From Peromyscus leucopus (Eukaryota > Chordata > Mammalia > Rodentia > Cricetidae), in the NCBI RefSeq assembly GCF_004664715.2, contig NC_051072.1:744001-808000 (forward strand): a stretch of DNA of 64,000 bases, in the 5' to 3' direction. The number at the start of each line of letters is the position of its first letter. Position 1 is the first letter of the stretch. The notes below the pieces were generated by a model. It made no database searches, was not told where the DNA came from, and was given only the letters and a program-made list of their open reading frames with translations. Positions 1-11,427 of the stretch are shown here, in pieces. The position numbers and the translations under genes are program-made.

Positions 1-222
1 AGAGTCTAACCTCTCAATGGTAGACTGGCATTTAGTAAGAAAGATGAAGCCACCCACAAACAAAGAAGAATGGACAGCCAAATTCCAAAAACACCAACAA
101 TTTCCAGAATCAAAAATCCTGAATCATGACAGGACATTGGTGGAATTCAGGTTTATTTGGTACATGGACTACTCGCACCGAATGTGCAGTCGAACTGTAA
201 GTCTTGTGTACATCCTACTTCA
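1..222 (+). pseudogene. COX15: COX15-like retrocopy fragment, cut by window edge and by ERV sequence
   Basis: The forward frame from base 17 reads like an internal part of COX15, the mitochondrial inner-membrane heme A synthase. Recognisable stretches are [24 protein letters not shown] and [11 protein letters not shown], which I match from memory to the mammalian protein. Similarity stops near base 220, where the sequence changes to endogenous-retrovirus material that recurs near 58.6-59.2 kb. The conserved histidine of the HRM segment is kept, but the next residues diverge and the frame ends at a stop near base 229. The left end is outside the window, so I cannot tell whether introns are absent; a processed copy is inferred from the repeat-rich setting. 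It cannot encode a full enzyme of about 400 residues. Confidence 0.75.
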
Positions 223-784
223 CAAATAAGTCTGTCAGAAATGCTAAGCCTATAGGCTGAAGATGATGCCCCAATGTTGCGGAGAAACCTTGGGTGATTG
301 TCCAGGCAGCTGGTTGTTTCTGTCAACTCACATTTTTTTGGAAGTCGCTTGTTTGCACTTCCTGTTTTACTAGGTAGTATTATTTCCTTCTTGGGTCTCT
401 GAGGAAGTTGAAGAATAGATAGTTATATTAAAGTTAGTTGAAGATTAGATAGTTGTAGTTATAGTTTTCCTTGTTAAGAATTTCAGAAAAGAAACTCACT
501 AATGAGGTGTAAAGTGTATAAATTTGAAAGACATTATAAGATAGTTCTCTGTTAGTCATATAAGTTAGGATTCAAAGTGAATCATATACATTTTTACTTA
601 CCAAAATAGGGTAGGTAATGGAATATTTTCTCTGAGTTTGTCAAATACAAATGGACTAGACATTGTTGATGTATTTATTGTTTGTATATACTATATATAG
701 TTATTGTACTTATTGTATATAGTTTTTCTTATATTAGTTATAACTTTTTAATTCTTTTTTATTTTTATTAGAAAAAAGGGGAAG
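223..784 (+). mobile_element. ERV internal 3' region ending in a polypurine tract
   Basis: The segment matches 58560-59208 in many blocks, such as TAGGCTGAAGA and the TTGGAAGT and CTTCCTGTTT stretches. It ends in a purine run (AAAAAAGGGGAAG) directly before an LTR that starts TGTGGTGAT. That order, internal sequence then polypurine tract then LTR, marks the 3' end of a provirus-like element. No long reading frame remains. Confidence 0.6.
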
Positions 785-1236
785 TGTGGTGATATTTTAT
801 TTGTATGTTAATAAATAGTTTGCCTGGAGATCAGAGGACATAGATAGCTATCCATAAACAAAAGTCAGGTGGTGGTAACGCCTGCCCTTAAGCTGATCAC
901 ATGGCAGGCAGAGTCTCTGTGCATTCAAGGAGACAGCCAAGTGTGTTGACACACGCCTTTAATCCCAGTACCAACCATAGAGACCAGGAGGTCTGTACAG
1001 ACAGGCAATGAGGAGGAAGTGACGTGGTTGGGCTAAGAGCCAATGAGAAGGCAGAACAGCAAGGCAATAAAGGCACAGGTTAGACAGGAAGAAGCTGGTC
1101 CTCTCCTGAAGCTATGGTGGCATGGCGAGTATGGTTAGCTGGTGGCTATCATTATTTCTTCGATCTCTATGGCTTTCACCCCTATATTTGGCTCTGTGCT
1201 TCTTATTTAATAAGACTGTTTAGAAATTTATCTACA
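785..1236 (+). mobile_element. LTR, first copy, carrying a B1-like block
   Basis: It starts TG after the polypurine tract and ends TTTATCTACA. Inside is a B1-like sequence (CGCCTTTAATCCCAGTACC), and near the 3' end is AATAAGACTG. A second, partial copy follows at once, and both share the ending found again at 3243-3290. The family resembles rodent class II LTRs of the RMER type, but I cannot name it exactly. Confidence 0.65.
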
Positions 1237-1239
1237 ATC

Positions 1240-1542
1240 TGGCAGGGTCTCTGTGTGTTCAAGGCCATAGTAGGGAACAGAGCCAAGCAAGCCTAGTGAC
1301 ACACGGCTTTAATCCCAGTACCAACCATAGAGACCTGGAAGTCTGTACAGACAGACAGTGACAAACAAGTGAGGTAGCTGGGCTGAGAGCCAATGAGAGG
1401 GCAGAACAGCAAGGCAATAAAGGCATGGGTAAGGCAGAAAGTAGCTCGCAATTGGAAGCTGTAGATTTGGTGAGGTAAGGTTGGCTGGTGGATTTCCCTA
1501 TTTCCCTGATCTCTCTAAGGCTTTCACCCCTATATTTGGCTC
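1240..1542 (+). mobile_element. Second partial copy of the same LTR, left part
   Basis: Aligns to about 902-1195 of the first copy, including the block CCAACCATAGAGACC. It breaks at TTTGGCTC where a minus-strand ERV is inserted, and resumes at 3243. Confidence 0.65.
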
Positions 1543-1997
1543 TGTCAGGCCAGCTGACAGTCAGCTGGGCAGCTGGGTAGAGGCATGCAGATTGAAGAGA
1601 CAATGAAGAAGACAGACTAGAGTAGAGAGGTCTGCCAGTCAATGCCAGACAGCCCTGAGTTTATTTCACAGTCAGCTTATATACAGTCTTGAAGGACAGA
1701 GATAGAACAATGCACAGCACAGGCATTCAACCACTATCTATCCTGCCTTGTGTCAAGGAGCAGGCAGTTTCATTTTCTATCTTGATGTACCTCCGGCTGG
1801 CATCAGCAGCCTACATCTAGCTAGATAGTGTGTTCCTTATTGTGGGCTAATCAGGACTTTCTCACAGTCCTTCAAAGAGGCTCTGTGGGCTAATCAGAAT
1901 TTTCTCACAGCCTTGGAGCAAACAAGCTTGAACTCTATTGACTCAGAATAGACTTCAGATTCAAACTGGGAAATTGAGTCAGTTGTGGGCTCCCACA
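1543..1997 (-). repeat. 3' LTR of the nested ERV (455 bp)
   Basis: Almost the same length and sequence as the solo LTR at 5034-5489, in the opposite orientation. It contains the shared block with the TATATAAAC-type and AATAAA-type signals seen in that copy. Confidence 0.8.
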
Positions 1998-2184
1998 ATT
2001 CCTCCTTTTTTATTTATTTTAAGACTCCACTGAATCTCTCAGATGACTGTGCCTGTCTTAGGTGTTTCCGTACCACACTCCAATCTTATCTGTCATGGAA
2101 GCATGAATTCCATCATTCATGTCCTGTCTTAGGTTGAAAGGAGGCAAAGAAAACTTACCCATCTTTGGCTACCAGCCTCTGGTG

Positions 2185-2919
2185 TTAAGTCATAGGAATG
2201 TGTGTAATTACACTCTGGAGTTCTGAGCCCAGTCTCAATAATGAGTTCAAAATCAGCTTGAAAATCATAGGCAAACAGATTATGCCTACTAAGACACATG
2301 CTCCAATAGCTACAATACTACTTAAGAGCGAAGTAAATGATGACCATGATGGGATAGCCCCTTTAAATTGTTCTAAAATATCTTCTGCTGTTTTAACTGC
2401 ATTAAAATTCAATTTAGCCTTTTTCATTTCTATAATCTCTTGATGTAATTTAGCCAAATCTAAGGATTCATTAGAATCATGCCAGATTCCTTTAAGATGT
2501 GCCTTAACTCTTCCCCCATCCAATAGCACTTTCATTGTACACAGAAGATGTAACACAATTCATAATTAGTATGACATTTCAAATGTACTCTAGTTTTAAG
2601 GTTGGAGCTCATCTCCCAGAAACTGTACCACATCATACAAAGCATTCAATTTATTTTCCATTTTCACATCTATATCTTCTTAAATCTCTAATATCATAGA
2701 AACATTCATAGACAATTCATTAACAAACCCTGTTGTCTGGATGAATTGAGACAAAGCCACTGAACCAACAGTAATAGTAGCAAGCATAGTAACAAGAGCT
2801 GCAATTCCTGCTATAACTAATCCATCAACATGTTTCTGTCTGCTTAAAGCTTTCTTAATTTCTTCAATTACTTGCAGCCCTTTATCATCAAACCATGGAT
2901 CACTCATATATACTGGCAA
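2185..2919 (-). pseudogene. ERV env transmembrane-subunit remnant
   Basis: Two minus-strand reading frames, 2680-2919 and 2185-2556, look like parts of a betaretrovirus-type envelope transmembrane subunit. The upstream frame has a small-residue-rich hydrophobic stretch like a fusion peptide. The downstream frame has a heptad-like helical region, then a hydrophobic membrane anchor of about 25 residues and a short tail. About 120 bp between the frames is out of frame and the surface subunit is missing, so no functional envelope is encoded. The lineage (HERV-K/MMTV-like) is inferred from the layout and general resemblance. Confidence 0.6.
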
Positions 2920-3078
2920 TGTTACAAAAGAAGGTCCTTTTAAAAACTATTACATGAGTATGATTATCCATTTGAGAAATACAATTATTCAAAAATACAA
3001 TTAAGACATGATACATAGAACCATTCATAGAAATATTTGCTTCGCCAATTAGAAGAACATAGAGCATTTTTACACAAG

Positions 3079-3242
3079 GAGGCTCTGTGGGCTAATCAGG
3101 AGTTTCTCACAGGCCTTCAAGGAGACTCTGTGGACTAATCAGAAGTTTCTCACAGCCTTGGAGCAAACAAGCTTGAACTCTATAGACTCAGAATAGACTT
3201 CAGATTCAAACTGGGAAACCAAGTCAGTTGTGGGCTCCCACA
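3079..3242 (-). repeat. Truncated 5' LTR of the nested ERV
   Basis: Matches the outer 160 bp of the 3' LTR (GCTAATCAG repeats, GTGGGCTCCCACA end). The inner part and the primer-binding site were lost in the internal deletion. Confidence 0.7.
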
Positions 3243-3290
3243 TGGCTCCGTGTTTTTTATTTAATAAGACCATTTAGAAATTTGTCTACA
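3243..3290 (+). mobile_element. Right part of the interrupted LTR
   Basis: Continues the LTR broken at 1542: TGGCTCCG, then AATAAGACC, ending TTTGTCTACA as in the first copy. Confidence 0.7.
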
Positions 3291-4394
3291 TGTTCCTCTT
3301 TTACAATAATTTCCCTAAACCTGGGTTACTAATATTAGGCCCTACATTCTTCTTTCAATTCCCATATTAGCACAGTAATCTGCTGCATTCTCTCTTACTT
3401 TTACCCTATGATTTGGAATGACTTGCATTGCTTTCAAACTTTTCCAAGAAAATCCCTACTCACCTGAGTTTTGGTACTTGGGGCACTCTCACAAATATCA
3501 TCCATTTTTTTTTAAAAAAAAATTCCTGATGACAGATTCTATTGTCCCTTAAAAATAACCACTTTGCTATTGGTGAAATTATTAAGGCCACTCCAAGTAG
3601 TTAAAAAGGAGGTTTATTTAGTGGTATAACTTACAACTGAAGGGATAGGCTAGTTGCAGGGTCTGGGAAAGGCATGGCACAGTCTGGTGGTGTTCTCTGG
3701 AGAACTCTGCTCGGTCTACCTCCAGTGTCCAGGGTCCAGGAACCAAGAAAGCTGGCACATTTGGATCTCAGGTTTTCAGGGTCCTCTCTTGGCCCTGCCT
3801 TGTAGGTGTGACAGTTATTGAAGCCTCAATGGGGGTTGGAACTTCCAGATCAAGGTTGGAATGGCTACCCACTACACTTTGCAGTTAGTTTTCTCACAAG
3901 GATTTGTTAAAATTTTACTGGGTGCCCAGTTCCCTTAAAACAGTGGAAATAGAAGAGCACACTGGAACTACCCTACTTTCTTTGGCTTGCACCCTGTCTT
4001 GATAGGCAAGAAAAGAACCATTCAGTAAGTACAGTGTATCACCAGTTAAGTGATGGCCTGTTGATTCAGTGGACGCAGATAGAGGGATGTGGGAATGAGT
4101 GCCAGAGACTCCTGTGCTTGGCTAGCCAAAGTCCTCTATATTCTGGAGGTAGCATTTATGCTGAGCATTGACTTAGGAAGTAAAAACTGTAAGGTGCACT
4201 CTTCAGCAGGTGGTACTGCTTCTGGGCCATCACTAAGGTAAAGACAGATGTGAAACTTGGATGGGCAGAAAAATAAACCTCCCAATAACCTAAGTCTGCT
4301 TGGGGAATGGGGAGGATGGAGTGACATGGGGGAGGTCAGAGGTAAGGAGCTGAGCAGTTCTTGGCAGAGGCCATTCAAAAAAATGGGATTATTC
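3291..4394. other. Non-coding stretch, no gene recognised
   Basis: No reading frame with family features and no SINE was recognised. Simple A/T runs occur near 3510. The region is probably old repeat or unique intergenic DNA. Confidence 0.4.
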
Positions 4395-4690
4395 TGTTGT
4401 AGAATGTTATTTCAAGGCGTGATACTTTTGTTTATGCTCTGGAATGTTTGTTTAATGCAAAGATTGTTTGATTAAATAAAATTCACCTGTGGTTAGGGGG
4501 GCTGCGTCAGCAACTAGCTGACAGGAAGTGGTGGGTAGGAGCTGGGTGAGAAAGGATTTGTAAGGAGGGGTGAGGAGAAGCATGGGTGTTTTTTGGAGGA
4601 TGCCAGCAAGGAGAGGTGAGCTACTTGCTATTCAGCCTCTGAAGAGCATAATTCCACCTTAACCTTTGAATCTTGAGTTTTTTTTAGAGG
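4395..4690 (+). mobile_element. Probable solo LTR, 3' end uncertain
   Basis: Begins TGTTGTAGAATG after unrelated sequence and contains AATAAAATTCACCTG, followed by a G-rich segment of GGGTAGGAG type. The layout resembles a rodent ERV LTR. The end and any target duplication could not be placed. Confidence 0.4.
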
Positions 4691-5033
4691 GAGAGAGGTT
4701 TAGTTAAGTTCCCTTCATAGCTTTGCAAGAGTCGGAGTTGGAGGGAACAGATTCCCCCTCACCCTCCCCACCTGGCTATGTATGGCCCTTGTGGCCTAAC
4801 TGCTGCTGGTAGTAGCAGATTTGCAGATGTTGATTCAGACAGCTGTGGCTTAAAAGGCAGCAGCCATTTAAATAAAGGACAACATTATTCTATGAAGGAC
4901 ATGAATGTCTATGCAAGTATTTAAAATTTTTGGTTTGTTTTAGGAGAAACTAAGGAATTGGTTGTCCTACCTGTCATTATTTTCTGGCAGAAAAAGAGGG
5001 CTGCAAATCTACTTTTGATATCAGTATCTTAAG

Positions 5034-5489
5034 TGTGGGAGCCCACAACTGACTCAGTTTCCCAGTTTGAATCTGAAGTCTGTTCTGATTTAACTGAGTT
5101 CAGGTTTGCTTGCTTCAGGGCTATGAGAAAGTCCTGATTAGCCCACAGAGTCTCCTTGAAGGGTTATGAGAAAGTCCTGATTAGCCCATAAGAAAGAACA
5201 CACTATCTAGCTAGGTGCGGGCTGCTGATGCCAGCTGAAGGTACATTGAGATAGAAAATGAAACTGCCTGCTCCTTGATACAAGGCAGGATAGATAGTGG
5301 CTGAATGCCTGTGCTGTGCATTGTTCTACCTCTTCCCTTCAAAACTGTATATAAACTGACTGTGAAATAAACCCGGGACTGTCTGGCATTGACCAGCAGA
5401 CCTCTCAACTCTTTTCTGTCTTCTTCATTGTCTCTTCAATCCGCACATCTCTACCCAGCTACTTAGCTGACTGTCAGCAGGCTCCGACA
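5034..5489 (+). mobile_element. Solo LTR of the class II family, 6-bp target duplication
   Basis: Starts TGTGGGAGCCCAC and ends GGCTCCGACA. It is flanked by CTTAAG at 5028-5033 and 5490-5495. A TATATAAAC box near 5349 and AATAAA near 5366 give a U3-R layout. The family is the same as the LTRs of the nested ERV at 1543-3242. A single LTR with an intact target duplication indicates LTR-LTR recombination that removed the provirus. Confidence 0.85.
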
Positions 5490-5495
5490 CTTAAG

Positions 5496-6575
5496 TGACC
5501 CAGGATGTGCCTAACACTTGGTAGTTTTCTAGGTGAATGATTTGGACCTGCCCACAGGTGCTGCTTGTTTTTCATCATAAATGATCTGGTTACTGCCACG
5601 GAGAAGATGGGAATCTTGGACTTATGAAGCAGATGAATTCCTCATTTTATAGCTGGGATGGAGATACTGATATGGAGAGGTTTAGGTCAGTAGGCCACTG
5701 TAAACCCTCAACCCCAGTGAGACTTTGTGTTTCCACTGTGGGCTTCCAAGCATTTCCAGGACAGTGGTGATGAGGTGTTGCCTGCTACTACTGTGTTGCT
5801 AATCACGTTTTGAGTGTTCTGATACTTGGACTGCAATTTTATACAGTGAGAACCACATTATTCAAAGGCGCACAGCCATGCACACATACGTACTGTTGTG
5901 AGCACCCCATGCAAGAAACATGTGAACATGTTTGTGTTAATTCTACTATGTCAGAATTTATTGAACAGTAAATTCACAAGGTGCAACACTTTCAAACCAT
6001 CAGTTTGCCAGATAATGCTAACTACCTAGGCAGTCTGGCTGAGGTAAATATACATTCTTTTATTCGAATCCTAATTTCTAATTCAAACTCATATTCCACA
6101 GCACATAGAACACATTCTGTATATCTATATTTAAGTATATGTATTTTTAAAGAATTAATACATGTTACAGAGGCTAAAGCAGAATAAGAGGTGCCCAAAG
6201 TGAGCTAACAGAAATACAAGTAGAGTCTGTATTGACAATAAAACCCAAGCCAGTGTAGAGAAAGAGCCGCTCCTGAGGTCAAAAGAGAGGCAAACTTTAA
6301 TGTTGAATCCAGCCAAAGCAGGAAGGGAAAACTGGGTCAGAGCAGAAATGTCAGATCCATGTCCACATGGGTGAGAAGTGTTCAGGCAGTCTGCATCAAC
6401 AGCTGGAGACAAGTCCAGCAAAGAGATGGACCCTGTTTTTTGAATAATCTGTTAACCAAACTGCTTATGTAATATTTTATTACGCCTTTCTTAAGCACTG
6501 TATTGTGGAATTGTTTATTTCTTCCCTGTGCCTCCTCGGCCACGTTTAATCTTCTGACCTAAGTATTTCTTCTAG
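5496..6575. other. Non-coding stretch, no gene recognised
   Basis: AT-rich sequence without a supported gene. The short open frames here have no domain signal. Confidence 0.4.
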
Positions 6576-6579
6576 TATC

Positions 6580-7630
6580 TTCTGTAGGGTTGGCTTACTG
6601 GATGTAACTCTTTAAATCTGTTTCCATCTCCTTCACCTATGACAGTTTTGCTGGGTGTAGTAGTTGGGAGTGGAATCCGTGCTTTCAAAACTTTTAGGAC
6701 ATCAGTTCAATTCCTTCTGGCTGCCATGGTCTCCACAGAGAAACTTGCTGTGATTCTAATGGGCCTGCTATTGTCTGTGACTTCATCTTTCCTTCTTTTT
6801 GATTATGAAAGCCCCTTTGTTCTGTACATTTATTGTCTTGACTATTATATAATGTGAGTATTTCCTTCTTGGGTTCCATTAGTTGTTCAATATGACTCTT
6901 CAGTCTTCATTAGGTGCCTATGAATTGGTGGCTTGCTCAGTTTACGTGGCTCTGCCATTATCATCATGGTGGGTGCATGGCAGCACTCATGACATTGGAG
7001 CAGTAGCTGAGACCTCTGTCATCTGCAGAGTAGGCTTTTGAAACTTCAAAGCCCACTCTCAGGGGCACACTCCTTCCAAGGCCATACCTATTATAAAAGC
7101 ACACTTAGTCCAATAAGGCCACACCTAATCCTTTCAAAGAGTTCCACTTTGGGGTGAATAAGCACTCAAATAAATGTGCCTATGGAGGCCATTCTTATTC
7201 AAACCACACACTTGTTTTGGGCTTATTCATGTTTGTGTATTTGCAATGGTACCTAGGAGACTGGTACTATGTCTTGATAGTAAAGTCTTGTTTCTTTGTT
7301 TGAACTTCTATCTCCTAGTAACTGAATGTGTCAGGTAGTTACCAGCTGTATCAGACTTAAGGTTCAGTCTTGGGTGACTCAGTTGTTGATGTCTCAATGG
7401 GGTTGCAGAACTACCTTGGCTTAGCTCAAGCTAAGTAAGGTTTCTAAGTCCAGATGCAGACCTTTTGTGGTTTGAGGACTGCAATCTTCAGGTGTTCTGG
7501 GAGTTTTCCTCAGATAATGGGTGCTGGTGGAATTGTTGGTACAAGTCTGAGATTTCCTACCTAAAATGGAGGGTTAGAGTATGGGGAGTCAGGTGCAGGA
7601 CAGTGGTCCTTAGACACACTGCAAGAATGA
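6580..7630 (-). mobile_element. L1 5'-region fragment, antisense, interrupted by another repeat
   Basis: 6580-6890 and 7216-7630 resemble the 5' part of a rodent L1 read on the minus strand, for example GTGACTCAGTTGTTGATG and the CTCAGGTGTTCTGGG-like block. A second repeat (6895-7215) splits the two parts. Assigned from memory of L1 sequence, so subfamily and exact ends are open. Confidence 0.5.
6895..7215 (+). repeat. Rodent interspersed repeat (URR1-like)
   Basis: Contains ATTATCATCATGGTGG, GCCACACCTAATCC and the typical end CATTCTTATTCAAACCACAC. It lies within the L1 fragment. The family name is my best guess. Confidence 0.45.
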
Positions 7631-9485
7631 GTCAAAAAATTACTTTTTATGGTACTTCATTATTTTCTCCATTTACCAACACTGCAGTCAAGATTTGGGA
7701 TGAAAAAGAAAAAGTCAAATTAAGTTGAATAAGTTGAAAATATGTATCTCTATTAACTTCACAGATCTTAAAGTACAGGTAATTTGTTGGTCACAGGATG
7801 GTTCTAGATAAGTTAGTTAAGACAGAAAAAGCCATCCTTTATGTGGGTGGCACGATTCCATATGATGGACTCCTGAACTAATAAAAAGGAGAAATGGAAG
7901 TAAGCACAAGCATTCACCACTTCCTTTTCTTTATTAAGGATTTTGCACATGATTCAATTTTATTTACCCTCCCTCACCCAACTCTTCCCAGGTTCAACCT
8001 CCTTCACATCCTACTCATGACTGTTTCCTATCTCCACCTGTCTCCAAAGGACAACTTGTCCCTTCTAAATATTCTTGTATGTGCGGCCTTTCACTGGAGT
8101 GTGGTCAACTTACTGGTGGCAACACTGAGAAAATCGACCCTTACCACAGCAGTTAGGAATTTCCCATAGGACCTTGGCTAGTGGTGGAACTTTGTGGCCA
8201 ACTGCCCAGGGTATACAGCTATTTAGTTTGGTTTACTGTTGCAGTCTTAGGCATGGCATCAAATACCCTGACTTTATACGTGCAGCTGTTCTGTGTGTCC
8301 AGAAGACATTAATTCATTGTATTTACACTCTTTCCATCCCTTCCTCCACAATGATACCTAAGCCTTTGGAAGAAGGGGTGGGGTATATATGTTCAATTTA
8401 GTACTGAAATTATACAGTCAATTATTCGCTGCATGTTGGCCATTGGGGGGTCTGTGCTGACCATGATCTATTGTAACCATAAGTTTTGTTGATGAGGGAT
8501 AAAATGTCTTAATCTTTGGGCATATGTATCAGTTATCAGCAGTTGGTTTAATACTATGTCCACTTAGCACAATAACAGTAGTTAATTCTCTCCTAGGGTC
8601 TATGAGCTATCTAACTGTAAGTTATTGTTATGATAATGGATAATTGTTATGCTAAGAGGGGTTGAAAAGCCTGTGAGAGCCACAGCTATTAGATGTCTTC
8701 AGCAAAGCAGTATCTTCTAAAGATAACAAGGTCACTGAACAAATTCACTCCCAGCAGCTGTTACTACATGCACAACACCTATACAAGATAAATCTAGCCA
8801 AACTAGTATGGATCAGTGAGGGGCCTGTGAATTACTAAGCTTAGCTGTAGAGCTATTGGCAGTTGGTGGGTGCTGGGGAACACAGTATCAGCCTGAAAAG
8901 CTTCCCATACTTGTCACTTGTACTATACCTCTCCATATACAGGCTGCATTCAGTGAACTAAATATATTTTAGCAATGGACTTAGTTGGGAGAGAAAAGAG
9001 AAGGTAGTAATAGGAGAGAGATTTGCAGCAAAGGAATGGGAAGGGTATATGGTTAAGACACTACATACATGAACAATGCTCTCAAAAGAAATAAAATGAT
9101 CTTAAAAAAAAAAAGCCATGGCTTTTGGGAATGTGCAAGCTTGACTAGTTTCAGTAGTGATCAGTTCCAAGAATCTGGCTGTAATAAGGTTTATAGAGGG
9201 CCATCATTTTACTATGGAGAAAGAGTGAACCAAGAAAGAGGGATACTCAAAAGTCTCTGGTTCTAAAAGCCACAGAAGCCTGCATCCATGTAACCCTAGG
9301 GAACAGAAGGGAGTGCTCCCTGGAGATCAGTTACAGTGAGACTAACCTTGCATCTCCCACTTGTATTTGCCATGAATACTAAAGAGGAATTCTGCAGTGG
9401 CCTTCCAAACGTCCCTTTCTTTCCTTCATCATACATCTCCAATAATTAGTTCAGTTACTTGTTACTAATCATTATCAAACTTGAA
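7631..9485. other. Non-coding stretch, no gene recognised
   Basis: Several open frames of 65-91 codons lie here but show no domain, no conserved motif and no shared copy elsewhere in the window. 7815-7915 resembles part of a rodent interspersed repeat. Nothing else was identified. Confidence 0.35.
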
Positions 9486-9489
9486 AGCA

Positions 9490-9690
9490 CAGAGGCCTGT
9501 GTTGGTGTAACTTCAGGGAACACTACGTGTGTTCAGTGCCCATGCAGACCAGAAGAGGGGGTCATATCCACTGCAACTGGTGTTATTGATAGTTGTGTGC
9601 AGACATATGGATGCTGAGAACCAAACATGGTTCCCTATATGAGAATCAATTTATTTTAACCAGTGAGCCATTTCTCCACACCTCAATAAA
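9490..9690 (-). repeat. B3/B2-type SINE, antisense
   Basis: Carries the antisense tRNA-SINE signature: AACTGGTGTTATTGATAG, CAGACCAGAAGAGGG and GTGAGCCATTTCTCC. Confidence 0.65.
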
Positions 9691-9799
9691 GGACTTTGTA
9701 CTTGATGGGTTAGTAAGGACAAATGAACTCTCCTGTATCTCCTGCTAGTTCCTACGCTGTGGTTAAGATGCTTCTCAGGGTTCCTCTTTCCAAAGAGCG

Positions 9800-9940
9800 A
9801 TGGTGGGTCTTCAGTGCAGTTTTCTCTAGTTGTGTTACTGTAATTAAGGAGTCAGCCTGTCAAGTTTCTCTTGTGAAACTGAATATAACTGTTCCCTAAG
9901 ACAATGACAACACGAGAAAACAGCTTTTAAAATGACCCAA
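9800..9940. repeat. End of a duplication unit (copy of 25640-25760)
   Basis: Aligns with 25640-25760: AGTTGTGTTACTGTAA against AGTTGTATTTTGTACT, GAGTCAGCCTG, CTGAATGTAA-like and GAGAAAAC blocks. This marks the right-hand end of a further KZFP duplication unit lying to the left of unit 1. Confidence 0.5.
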
Positions 9941-9959
9941 GATAGAAATGCTACCTGTA

Positions 9960-10140
9960 GCCGGGCGTGGAGGTGCACACTTTTAATCCTAGTACTTGGG
10001 AGGCAGAGACAGGTGGATCTCTGCGAGTTTGAGGCCAGCCTGATCTACAGAGTGAGTTCCAGGACAGCCAGGGCTGTTACACAGAAAAGCCTGTCTTGAA
10101 AAACCAAAAAAAAAAAAGAAAAAAGAGAGAAAAAAAGAAA
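9960..10140 (+). repeat. B1 SINE with A-rich tail
   Basis: Starts GCCGGGCGTGGAGG, with CTTTTAATCCTAGTACTT, GAGGCCAGCCTGATCTAC and CCAGGACAGCCAGGGC, and ends in a long A-rich tail to about 10147. Confidence 0.9.
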
Positions 10141-10149
10141 AAAGAAAAT

Positions 10150-11020
10150 GCCACCTGTGATAGAATGAGGTGGCAAAAAGGTGCGTATCTATTCTCTCCA
10201 CAAAGACTGACAATAGCTCAAACAAAAAAGGAAAATAAGATTAAAGAAACTAATGTAAACCATGTTGCTATGGAAGTTTCAATATTGTCTCTTTTTAAGC
10301 AAACTCAATTTTTTATGCCTTTCTGGATATATGCAAATAAGAACTGAAATGACCATGATTAATACTTGAAGAAGTGGCTAGTAACCAAATCCATCCTATC
10401 TCCTGAATGAGTGTGTGTGGCTTGTGTCCCTGATTCAAAATGGTTCTCATTCCATGAAAACAGGGGTTGTGTTGTTATACAAAAACCACAGTTCTCACCT
10501 GAAAGGGAATGAGACATTGTTTATTTTGGAGCCATATATGAATGACATGTTACCTATCTCTAGCCACAAACAAATACCTAGTCACTACAAAGGGACCCAA
10601 CAACAAATGATCCTAGGATTTCACCACAGCCCAAATTGATGAGAAAAGTGAATTTATTGGGTTTTCTTACAGACCAAAGGGGAAGAGTTACTAACAATTG
10701 GGGGATCCCAAGGGAGAAATCCGCCATAGAGATCATGGCTCAAGAATCGATTCAGGTTACCCAGGTACAGACGGATAACATGGTAACAATTTCAGGAAAC
10801 ATTTGTAGTTACAGATCAATTGATGCACCCTGAAAACATTGTCTAAAAGAACAGGTTTGTAGATTACAGCAAAGGGAAGTCTCTGCTATAGGACTCAGGT
10901 GTTCTTAGCTGAGGCTAGGGCTCTGATTCTCCACTCTAAAAGATGTTGTGACATTCTCTCCAGTATGAAGACTGATGATAATTAAGGTATATAATTGAAA
11001 AGACTTTCCATGTCCACTGC
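10150..11020. other. Non-coding stretch left of gene 1
   Basis: No gene recognised. It lies beyond the fossil-finger region of unit 1 on the 3' side of the gene. Confidence 0.35.
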
Positions 11021-11024
11021 TGTC

Positions 11025-11345
11025 TGACTTTGATGTCTGTTGCTGTGATAAATGCCATGACTAAGACACAACTTAGGAGAGGAAAGGGTTTACTCCAGTT
11101 TAGTAATTAGAAAACCAATTTAGCCAGGGCAAGAGCTCAAGGGAGAAATCTTGAGGCAGGAACTAAAGTATTCTGCTTACTGGCTTGCTCCCTCTGATTT
11201 CTGCTTGGCCAGAATTCTCATTCACCGAGGACTATCTGCCCAGGGGTGGGACTGGGAATTAATCAGCATCCAGGGTCCCATAGCCACATCTGTAAGCCAG
11301 TCAGATCCAGGCAACCACACAGCTGAGACTCCCTTAGAAAATGAG
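11025..11345 (+). repeat. Rodent interspersed repeat shared by the duplication units
   Basis: TGTTGCTGTGATAAATGCC and GGAAAGGGTTTACTCC mark the family, and TACTGGCTTGCTCC lies inside. A related insertion sits at the equivalent place in unit 3 (49998-50400), with traces in unit 2 (28262-28345). Confidence 0.55.
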
Positions 11346-11427
11346 AAGGTGTGAAGTTGAACAGTGAAGCTTACTGAATTCTTTGGTGTTGACTGAGATT
11401 TGAAATATTATTAAAGGGTTTGACACA

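Larger units (their letters stand above)
1543..3242 (-). mobile_element. Internally deleted class II ERV nested in an LTR
   Basis: On the minus strand the order is a truncated 5' LTR (about 3079-3242), internal sequence (1998-3078) and a full 3' LTR (1543-1997). The outer ends are TG and CA, and the element is flanked by a 6-bp duplication TGGCTC at 1537-1542 and 3243-3248. A purine-rich tract complementary to 1998-2013 sits directly upstream of the 3' LTR. gag, pol and most of env are absent, as is the inner two thirds of the 5' LTR. A 6-bp duplication and the env type suggest a betaretrovirus-like (ERVK) element. Confidence 0.8.

Noticed and set aside
2185..2919. Intact retroviral envelope gene
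   Set aside because: Only two short pieces of the transmembrane subunit remain in different frames, with the surface subunit missing.
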